Assembly: GCA_014904985.1 (NCBI GenBank)
Contig: MU129050.1
Coordinates: 1 to 64,000, forward strand
DNA: 64,000 nt
From: Hydnum rufescens UP504
Lineage: Eukaryota; Basidiomycota; Agaricomycetes; Cantharellales; Hydnaceae
Direction: 5' to 3'
The notes under the pieces are model-generated. The model worked only from the letters and a program-made list of their open reading frames with translations. It did no database searches and had not been told where the DNA came from. A program made the position numbers and the translations under genes. Shown here piece after piece: positions 56,089-64,000 of the stretch (positions are counted from its first letter, which is position 1; each line of letters opens with the position of its first letter).

Positions 56089-56196
56089 TACTGGGTGCCA
56101 ATTGCCCAACTTGGTCAAACAAATTGGTCTCCTGGATACCATTTGCATTGGGATCAACATCTTCTTCCTCAACATTGGGGGGTTGCTCAGCCTAAC

Positions 56197-56560
56197 ATTG
56201 GGAGTGCAGGGTCATTGGGAGTGTAGGGTCATTGGGAGTGTAGAGTTGTTGTGGGTGTAGAGTCATTGCAAGTATAGAGTCATTGTGGGTGTAGAGTCAT
56301 TGCAGGTGTAGAGTCATTGCAGGTGTAGAGTTGTTGTGGGTGTAGAGTCATTGTGGGTGTAGAGTTGTTGTGGGTGTAGAGTTGTTGCAGGTGTAGAGTT
56401 GTTGTGGGTGTAGAGTTGTTGTGGGTGTAGAGTTGTTGCAGGTGTAGAGTTGTTGTGGGTGTAGAGTTGTTGCAGGTGTAGAGTTGTTGTGGGTGTAGAG
56501 TCATTGTGGGTGTAGAGTTGTTGTGGGTGTAGAGTTGTTGAAAATGTAGTGTAGTGACAT
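56197..56560. repeat. 17-bp minisatellite
   Basis: About twenty copies of GTGTAGAGTTGTTGTGG with TTG/TCA and TGT/TGC variants. Three units make 51 nt, so the minus strand reads as a 17-residue repeat (QQLYTHNNSTPTTTLH-like) with no stop for 74 codons. This openness follows from the period, so I do not call it a gene. Confidence 0.8.
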
Positions 56561-56744
56561 TATGAGCATAGAGATGTTATGATTGTAGAGCCATTATGAG
56601 CATAGAGTCATGAACATTGTGAGAGTAGAGGCATTGAGAGCATAGAGTGTTCTGAGCATTGAGGCATTGCAAGCATAGAGTCATGAGCATTGAGCCATTG
56701 TGGGCATATCAGAGGATGCACCCAAACTGAAAACAAGAAAAATA

Positions 56745-56895
56745 TTTGGCTCATGAGTGATGAACAAGAGAGTGTAGTGCTTAACACACAAAGGAACCTG
56801 CACTTGGAGCCACCACCACATGCATAGAATTGTTTCCCTTCATTTGGACCTTTGGGAACTTGACAGATCTTCACTGTTATGCCACAACTGATTCA
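56745..56895 (-). pseudogene. Remnant of a GRF-type zinc finger coding region
   Basis: The minus strand gives ICQVPKGPNEGKQFYACGGG followed by SKCRFLCV. This resembles the GRF zinc finger (PKGPN-GK-FY-C...CRFF), a nucleic-acid-binding motif found in many TE-linked and host proteins. The frame ends soon after, and I see no further domain. A short decayed fragment. Confidence 0.4.
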
Positions 56896-56975
56896 GTACA
56901 TGAGAAAAAAAAAAAAGATATTACAGGGTGTACTCACCAAAAACAGTGCACTTGCAGAGAGGTTGGTTGTTCCAG

Positions 56976-58191
56976 TGTTGGAGGGATAAATCCCTAGACC
57001 ATAGAAACCCTATCTGAAGCTGATTTTCCACCCAAACAAATGAATTGATCATCCATCCAATCCTTAATGTTTGCACCCTTCATTCATTGGAGAACCAGTC
57101 CAAATTCTACATGTCTGAAACCCCTCATTCCACATCATTCCTTTGCCTTAAGGGCAAAGAATTGTGATTATGTAATGATGCAGACTATGCCTGGCCTTCA
57201 TTTTGGACCTGCAGATCCATCACATGATCCAGAAAGGGATTATGTCACTCTAAAGGAGTATTTTGTGAATGTCTCTGTCAGTTTTAATCAGATCAACTCA
57301 GAATGACCGTTCCCAGAAAGATACGAATCGTACCTATCAAACAGTACCAGACACAAAACAAGAGAATCAAAACTGCGGTCCCTGTACCAATATCTTTCCA
57401 TGATTCATACTCTGAAGGAGTATTTCTTGATTTTTGAAGCCAATTCTTATCGGATTAGTTTGCGAGTACCACGCTCTGAAAGCTGTTAAAAATGCGCATC
57501 GACCAGTACCAAGGGAAAAACAAGCGGACAAGAACTCCATTTTTCACAAGACAACCCCTTCCTCATGACTCCCCCCTTGCTCCACCAACACAAATGACAA
57601 ATTGGTTCCAGCCCTCTTAATTCCAAGGCAAAGGGCACTCAGGGTGACCTATTCCACCTTTCCTTAAGGGAATCTATCCAGTTTCAAGGGAGGAATGCCT
57701 TGTAAAGTGTTTTTTTGTCTCTTTTCACTTGATTCTTGAATATCTCCACCAGTTTTGAAGCTTTTAGCTTCATTTCTTTTTCATTATGCTTCCCTTATCT
57801 CTGCTTTTCTTCCAGAATTTTTAATTGTGGTCTGGAATGTATATAAAGGGGAGGGAGCATGTAAATAGTTGGTTTTTCCCCCTATCACAGTCTGAGGCAC
57901 TGAAGTATTGCTGCTGTTTGGAGGAGATTTCCCACTTGTCAAGACTGTGTACAGCTGCATTAAGACTAAATAGTCAAGAGGATGACTTCAGGGTGTGGCC
58001 TTGACATCTTTATTTTGTGACATTGATCTATTCCCTTGAGCAACCACTGTTCATTGGGATTTTCTATTATCCAAAAAGACCTTCATTTCCCTGGACCTGA
58101 ATATTTGAATTGTCCCCATGGCTCCCTTTATTTGTCCTCTCCTCAATGACATGGACAGTAGTTGGATTGGTTTATAACCATCCTGCTTACA
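56976..58191 (+). mobile_element. Solo LTR, ~1.2-1.4-kb family, copy 2
   Basis: Starts TGTTGGAGGGATAAATCCC, ends CCTGCTTACA, with 4-bp duplications CCAG (56972-56975 and 58192-58195). It is an inverted homologue of 48068-49450, about 170 bp shorter. Like that copy it has no internal region. Confidence 0.8.
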
Positions 58192-58293
58192 CCAGAATTC
58201 AACATTGTGCTTGTTTGCCCACTTTCCCATAACTAGTTGGAGGGTAGAAATCAAAGTGTAGAATTCACATCCATAAAGCAGGTGTAGAACATA

Positions 58294-61200
58294 CAGTCAT
58301 GGACAAGCAAACACAGATATTTTTACTGGGGCCAATCTGCTGGTTTCTGGGCTTCAAAAACTTGATTTTTGGACTCCCCTGGCTTCAGAGATTCAGAATC
58401 ACCCACTTTGAGGGTCATGTGACCTATATTTAGTGCCCGCCAAATTTTGGGGCAAATTTTGCACAACATCAAGGCCTTGGAGGCCATGAGGAAGGTCCCT
58501 AAAGGTCCTTAGGAGCTGCAAAGTCAGTTATATACATATAAACAAGTAGGATGAGCCTATCTACTAAGTATTGAGAATAGATTCAATTGCAAGCATTGCA
58601 CATCTCAAGATGCAGCGATGTGAGTGTTGCTTTTTCACAGCCCACTCAGCGGCCCTCCCAGTGAGTCCCTGACAGTATGCAGACATGAAGTGCCCAGCAT
58701 GGTTGATGAAGTGGTGAATTGTATCAAGGGGGCATGATTCAAGGGAGTCCATGGCAGTGGCTTTGGCATCTGCAAAGGTGACTTTGAATGCTTCACAATA
58801 GTGATACTTAGAATAGCCCCAGTACTGGGGAGGATGGGTTAATGGTTTGGAAAGTAAAAATATGTCATATTGGCACATCCCATTTCTATTGGATTTAATT
58901 CACAGTGGAACTTTGGCAGGAAGATGCAGTGGTGGCCTGCCTTTGTGATGAGTTCCTCAAGCATGGATACTTGATTAATAACATCATGCTGTTTGCTGAA
59001 GATGTGAGCCAAGCAACATATTTCATTCTCAAAAGGGCAGATGGGGGAACACTTTGCATGAATGCCCTTTGTATCAATGCCACACTCCTCAAGAACTGTC
59101 TGCAGACCCCTAGCTGCACCACTATCTGTAGTCATCTTCTGCACCTTCCCACATAAGGAGATATCAGGGTTGTAATCCAGAATTACAGTATCACTTTGCT
59201 TGCATTGCTTTCCACCATTGCCTTTATTCATTTTGAAAGGATGGAGAGCATTGGGCCCAAGCAAAGCATGTGTGGAGGATTGATCAAAAATAAACAGTGC
59301 TTCACACTCGGGATGTGTAACATTGAAGATATCAATAGCATTGGCAACTTGAGTCAAAAGTTGAGCAGTGTCCCACCATGCATCCCCAGCAGCACCAGGA
59401 TAAATGATTTTCCAAGCATCCTGAATAGTTTGACCCTGATCATTATGTTGTATGAGCCGACCATCCTCCTCATTGATAGAGTCTGAAACATGAATGAGAT
59501 GGCCACAACTCTTCTTCTGGAGAACTGTGGTTCCTTCCTTCAACCTGTGAGAGAATAGTGAGCCCAATAGACACTTAATGCATAAAATTACACACCAAGC
59601 AGATTTCTTGAATTCATTTGCATGAAAACAACTCTCATCATGAAACTGTGTGATGACACATTTCTCACCTGGCCGCAGGCTGGGTTCATGATGTTCGAGG
59701 TCATAACCATGATACTGGACCATCCAGCACTCAAATTTCTCCATTGCTGGAAGAAAGACCTCCTCACAATATGCCACAACATCAGGGTGCTCATGCCCAT
59801 CCATATAGATTCCTTTCATTAGAGCCTTGAGGCAAAACCCCAGTTTATGCAGCCAGCATCATGCTGTGCAGTTACTAAGGGGTTTCCTCAATGCAATGCT
59901 GAGTTGAGGAAGTATAGTTGCATTGAGTGCTCTGCAAAACCCAGATGAGGTCACAGAGCCAACTTTCTGCACTCCCAGCCAAGCATGAGCCTCCTGCCAC
60001 ACATCTTCATCATCAAGATGACAAGATCCAACACACTTGCCCCACAATGCTCAATAGGGAGCTGCTCATATATTTGATAGTAACAAGCAAGTGCTTGGAC
60101 CCAACGTGCAAAGTAAGCCCCATCCCCATCATGGTGGGACAGAGCAATATGAATACTAGCAGACATCTTTTTCATACCCTTGATCTGCAGTGTGGCAAAA
60201 TTTCAAATGAGCTGGAGTTGATTTATCTGTTATTGACAAAGTTAATAGCCACACAATGGTTTAAACACATACATGGCTTAGCAGAAGGGTCATCTTTTTG
60301 TTCTGTTTCTTAAAAATGCCATCAATGTCATTTCTTAATTGTGGCCAAGAGCGTATCTCTGACATGCAAGGCCATGAGTTGCCACGAATAAGGTTGTCAA
60401 GCTCATCATCAACCTCATTGGCCACAGTATCATTGTCATCAGTATCACATGCAATGTCCGGAGTGGAAAGCAATGGAGAAGGGCTAGGTAGGTGGGTGGT
60501 GAGGGAATGCCAGATAGGGGATGGAGGGGGAAGAGGAGGAGGAGGATCCATAGTCTCCTCACTCAGATCAGGCAATGGAGTGTAGGATGGAATGGATACA
60601 GGCATTGATAATGAACCCTTGGCATTTTCAGACAGAGCAGGTGACAAAATAAAACTATTGAGATTCCCTTGAGCTGCGATTGACTTTGCATAGTGACTTC
60701 TTGTCTGTTCAGATTTGCTTGCGACATGTTGGGCCCTTTCACATACTTTGAAGGTTGCCCTGCAGCCAAGAAGTGAGTATGATAGAATAAACTTTCATCA
60801 AATTCACCTTTTGCAGATGTCACTGCTTTTCTCTTTTCCTTATTTTGTTTCAGGTGATAAGGAGTATCTGCCAAACAAAAAATTTCGAGCTCATTAGTTG
60901 CTTTTTTGAAAGTCATGGAGATCTGCAGATCATCTCCTTCAACATCAGATTCAGTTGGGTCATCTAGAAGAGCATCTTCAGGTGCAACAAATGTGGGATA
61001 CTCATCCCTTTGACTGGCATGAGGATCCCATTGATCATTGCCCCTAAATACACCACTTTCAGACTCAGAATCAGAGATATCATGGGATTGTTGAAATTTT
61101 GAAGGAAAGTACACTGTGATGAGACTCATTCTCATTGACACAGACAGCAGTGACATGAGGGTTCAGTGTGGCGATTGACCCCAGATGTTCCCAAAGTCCT

Positions 61201-61504
61201 CCCCCCCCCCCAGGTTCAAGCACTAAATTTCCTGCCCCTCAGACCATTAGAGACTTCAAAACATGTTTGAGGGTATTCCACTGTATCTTAGCTACATTTT
61301 AAGCCCTATTATGAGCCCATGGGCTTAATACTAAGTGCCTGCCAAATTTTTGAGCTTATTTTTTCAAAAACTGGAAATACTGGGGAATGGAGACTGCAGC
61401 AGCCTAGCTAGCCCCATTGTAGGCCATTTCTATCAATTTCTGGAGATCTCAGAGGTCCCTGTCAGCATACAAAAAATATTGATGACTTAGCTTGTCCACA
61501 ACTG
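58294..61504 (-). mobile_element. Tc1/mariner-type DDE transposon (3.2 kb)
   Basis: Inverted termini are CAGTCATGGACAAGC (left) and CAGTTGTGGACAAGC (right, inverted), flanked by TA on both sides (58292-58293 and 61505-61506), the signature of the Tc1/mariner-IS630 superfamily. Inner regions near each end share GTGCCTGCCAAATTTT-like words (near 58432 and 61340). One transposase gene fills the middle on the minus strand. Confidence 0.85.
58564..61140 (-). pseudogene. DDE_3-type transposase
   Basis: Upstream exons (61140 down to 59850) give an acidic/Pro-rich N-terminus (MDPPPPLPPPSP) and DNA-binding helices (YFARWVQALACYYQIYEQLP). The main frame starts KGIYMDGHEHPDVVAYCEEV. It contains the catalytic triad regions FHDESCFHANEF (D), ALFIFDQSSTHALLGP (D) and FHCELNPIEM (E), plus CSPICPFENEICCLA. 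The last frame (58564-58878) is YWGYSKYHYCEAFK to AAEWAVKKQHSHRCI. Breaks lie near 58870 and between the N-terminal blocks (59850-60300). All CpG-rich codons look decayed, so it is probably dead. The wide D-to-E spacing is that of a fungal DDE_3 family. Confidence 0.8.
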
Positions 61505-61696
61505 TAGATAGGAATGGCCAGAGAGAATGAAGAGAGACAGAGGCTGTCATAGTAATCTCTGCTGATTTGAAAAGAACTGTGAATAGCTGCTTCACTTGTG
61601 ACACATAGTAAGATCACTGGACAATACTCAGGTAGGTCTTGGTGCATGGGGGAAGGTCGACTTAGGTGTTGGGAGCCCCTAGGAAGGTGTTGGGAG

Positions 61697-62370
61697 TATG
61701 GATGCTGTGGTTCAGGTTTAAACCTGTGGAACCTGAGTTTAAACCTGAACCTGACCCAGGTCAGGTTCCATTGGGGTCAGGTTTCATTTCATTTTCTTCA
61801 GGTCAGGTTCAGGTTTTGCCCTTGCCCTGAATCCAACAACCAGTCTGAAACCAGGTTTAAACCTGAACCTGAAAGGTAGGGTGTAGGTTCCATTCCATGT
61901 AAATTGACCACTATTCTGGCACCAAATCTGGCAATTTACACATGTGACTATAGTTCTGGAGTCAGAAGTCACATGACTTGGCCATCAAATGAGGTAATTG
62001 ATGCAGGTCACAAGTCACATGACAGAATGTAGTGACTAAATACCATCTCAGGAAGATGTGGGAGCAGTAAATTGAAGTGAAAGGGGCTAGGAAGGAGATG
62101 TGGATCTAAAGCAGGATGTAAAGGGAGTGGCAGAGGCAGAGACTTGAGCAGAGGGTCTAGATATTCTGTAGTACCCCCTGAAAATGTTGGTTTCCCTCAT
62201 ACCTCAGGTTTCAGGTTTAAACCAGGTTTAAACCTGAACCTGACCTGAATGAGACCAAACCTCAGGTCAGGTTCAGGTTTTGCCCTCATGAGTGATTTTG
62301 GAACCTGGTCAGGTTTAGGTTTTGCCCAAATTGGGCAAAACCTGACCAAAACCTGACCATGGCAACCATA
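61697..62370. mobile_element. Non-autonomous hAT element (674 bp) related to hAT-1
   Basis: Left end TATGGATGCTGTGGTTCAGG and right end, inverted, TATGGTTGCCATGGTCAGG share the termini of hAT-1. Flanks are GTTGGGAG (61689-61696) and GTTGGAGC (62371-62378), an 8-bp duplication with one base lost. The arms have the same GGTTTAAACCTGAACCTGACC words as 3624-3737 and 17297-17460. The short centre (61880-62200) has no coding sequence. Confidence 0.7.
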
Positions 62371-62776
62371 GTTGGAGCCCTAGGAAGGTGGCAGGAGCCC
62401 AAGTGCCACAGCAAAATTTGGTTCTGCAGCTGGGCAGACTGACCCCTATTGAAGGTGTCCCCAGACCTAACAAGGGCTCCCCAAGGCCTACTTTGGGTGT
62501 CCCCAGACCCAGGACCCCAGAGCTTCTTGGGGGCTACTTCCCCCAAACCCCAGGCATATTTGGTGCAGACCCAGTGCTAAAAAATTAGGTATAGGAGGCC
62601 CAATTTTTTGAGTTACTGAACAGCAAGCATTCCAAGTGAACCTATATTGTAGGTACCTCCTTAGGCTAGATGTACCTATAGGGAATTACATAGCTAACTA
62701 GGTACTTTAAAGTGTTTGCCTAAGGTGCAAGATATGAGTCAAACATTCTTTGGGGTTATTTGCCAGAATGGGAAAT
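62371..62776. other. Short repeats, no gene
   Basis: GGTGTCCCCAGACC occurs twice around 62450-62510, with related CCTAGGAAGGTG words shared with 61670-61690. From 62600 to 62776 there are inverted TAGGTACC/GGTACCT words but no complete transposon end. No coding sequence seen. Confidence 0.35.
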
Positions 62777-63392
62777 TGTCAGGGCCACACTGTGACAAGG
62801 GCACCAAACAAATATAAACCCAGATAAACCCAGCTAAGTCCAGAATAGTCCAATGAACTCCAAGTAAGTCTGGGCAAGATTAAGAGATGTACAGAGGAGA
62901 AGAGCCCTGCAGGCCAGAAGAGTCTAGGCAGAATAGGAGTGAGCTAGTCCTTAGCTCACACAAAGAACACTCAGAGCTGTAGTCCAGAGTGTAAGCAGGA
63001 ATCCTGAGTTATATAATCAATATGGGAGGTACAATGGCAGCTAACCTGTAGTCTGGATTGTAAGTGGAAATCCTGAGAGACCAAGCCAAGGTCTCTGGAC
63101 TTTGCTCTTGGACTACTTATACATGCAGGAAGGCTGTGCTATGGGAGTTAAGGTAACCAATCACTGGGAGTGGAGGTAGTCCTATGTGGCAGAGTGTGGA
63201 GCTGGAGCTGGCAGTGAAGGGGGCATGGGAAACTTCTGGAAATTAAGTGAAAATATCTCAGAAACAAATAGGAAGAGACCAGAAGAGAGTCAGAGAAGTG
63301 GGAGATCAAGGAGGATCAAGGACCAGGTTGATAGGGACCAGAGTGATCTGGAGTTAACCAGAATTAGCTGGATAAAGGGGCAAACCCTGACA
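62777..63392 (-). mobile_element. Decayed solo LTR of the gypsy family
   Basis: The reverse complement aligns with 34370-35003: TGTCAGGG start, CTTGGACTACTTATACATG (TATA region, inverted), CCAAGGTCTC and the AATCCTGAG words, ending TGTCA. Flanks GAAAT (62772-62776) and GAATT (63393-63397) differ by one base. Nearly all CpG sites of the younger LTRs are TpG or CpA here, so it is an old copy. Confidence 0.8.
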
Positions 63393-63459
63393 GAATTGTC
63401 AAGTGAAAGATGAACTGTACTGGTTAAGTGTTACAGATATGTAGAACCACTGACATCAT

Positions 63460-64000
63460 CTACTGCCCACCCAGTTCATGATGACATTGTGCCCACTCCA
63501 TGCCACATTTCAGGTGCTGAAAATCAATCTCAGTACTGTTGGGATTCCCAATGATGCGGCAGCAAGGGTGCCACAGGGATGCATAGTAGGCTGCAGGGAC
63601 CCAGAGAATAAGCTCATGACTGGGTCCCAAAATCCATCCATCATCAAGTTGAAAGTGGGATGGTGGGAGTGGGAATAGATGGACTGGGTATTGGAGGATG
63701 TGTTTGGACACTGCCATGGGCAATTGCAAACTGTTGAGAGTGTTGTCCTTAGAGCCAGAAGTGAGCTGGTTGCCATCAGGTGAGAAAGCAATGGACAAGA
63801 TGGAATCATGATGCCCTTTCATTGGCTGGCCAATGCTCACACCTGTCTCCATATTCCAGAGTCGAATGGTCTTGTCATCAGAGCCAGAAGCAATCTGCTT
63901 CCCATCAGGGGAGAAAGCAATGGACCTGATGGAACCATGATGCCCTTCCATTGGCTGGCCAATGCTCACACCTGTCTCCACATTCCAGAATTGGATGGTC
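63460..64000 (-). CDS. C-terminal end of a WD40-repeat protein (STAND/NLR-like), partial
   Basis: The frame enters from the right edge. It has at least one clear WD40 repeat (GHHGSIRSIAF, SPDGKQIASGSDDKTIRLW) and part of the next (GHHDSILSIAF, SPDGNQLTSGSKDNTL), with identical linkers METGVSIGQPM. It ends in a tail with DDGWILGPSHELILWVP and CGMEWAQCHHEL. Near-identical neighbouring repeats and this tail are typical of WD40 ends of basidiomycete STAND (NACHT- or NB-ARC-type) proteins, which act in self/non-self recognition. The N-terminal domains are outside the window. The frame is open to its stop at 63460. A tail frameshift after KDNTL is possible, because that repeat lacks its WD end. Confidence 0.65.
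   Translation of the reverse strand, partial: TIQFWNVETGVSIGQPMEGHHGSIRSIAFSPDGKQIASGSDDKTIRLWNMETGVSIGQPMKGHHDSILSIAFSPDGNQLTSGSKDNTLNSLQLPMAVSKHILQYPVHLFPLPPSHFQLDDGWILGPSHELILWVPAAYYASLWHPCCRIIGNPNSTEIDFQHLKCGMEWAQCHHELGGQ

Noticed and set aside
56280..56504. Repeat protein with a 17-residue unit
   Set aside because: The unit is a 17-bp minisatellite; three units restore the frame, so any frame without a stop in the unit stays open.
63186..63413. 75-codon plus-strand frame
   Set aside because: It lies inside the inverted solo LTR and has no similarity to a protein I know.

Overview
The window reads as repeat-rich nuclear DNA of a filamentous basidiomycete, most likely an Agaricomycete. 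The evidence is short (about 50-60 nt) spliceosomal introns with CTAAC/CTGAC branch sites, a fused beta/alpha fungal fatty acid synthase, KDZ (Kyakuja-Dileera-Zisupton) and hAT transposases, a chromodomain Ty3/gypsy element, and a WD40 gene end like those of fungal STAND proteins. I see no intact single-copy host gene except perhaps the WD40 gene at the right edge, and no tRNA, rRNA or CRISPR. Many stops are CGA to TGA changes and old copies have lost CpG, which suggests methylation-driven or RIP-like decay.

The window is best read as transposons nested inside transposons. Most layers are proved by target-site duplications (TSDs). Positions 1-23941 lie in a KDZ transposon (E0) whose left end is outside the window. 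E0 carries a 13.8-kb hAT element (3624-17460, TSD GGGGCAAT). That hAT element carries a captured piece of a fatty acid synthase gene, a solo gypsy LTR, and a 5.2-kb element (element A, 7850-13016) that splits the synthase fragment. Positions 26262-56088 are a second element of the A type (element C, TSD TACTGGGT). C has been filled by a third copy (element B, 26850-46061), two solo LTRs and a hAT element (50887-55157, TSD ATCTCAGC). B in turn holds a KDZ transposon (D, 28856-43140), and D holds a 7.4-kb gypsy retrotransposon (34370-41800) and another solo LTR. The right end (56097-64000) holds a 17-bp minisatellite, a solo LTR, a Tc1/mariner-type DDE transposon (58294-61504, TA duplication), a non-autonomous hAT element, a decayed gypsy solo LTR and the WD40 gene end.

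The most unusual object is the A/B/C family, here called twin-array elements. Each has a roughly 640-bp near-perfect palindrome at its centre. From it two arrays run outward, one per strand, of short exon-like blocks separated by roughly 100-nt introns with good 5' splice sites, CTAAC branch sites and TAG acceptors. Every intron contains a 14-18 bp hairpin, and almost every exon ends in a second GC-rich hairpin just before the 5' splice site. Both stems show compensatory base changes between units and copies. The outer ends carry AATAAA-like repeats, a subterminal palindrome and termini shared with the KDZ transposon E0. I infer that these are KDZ-mobilised elements expressing two divergent, heavily spliced, hairpin-rich transcripts. 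I know of no described element of this kind.
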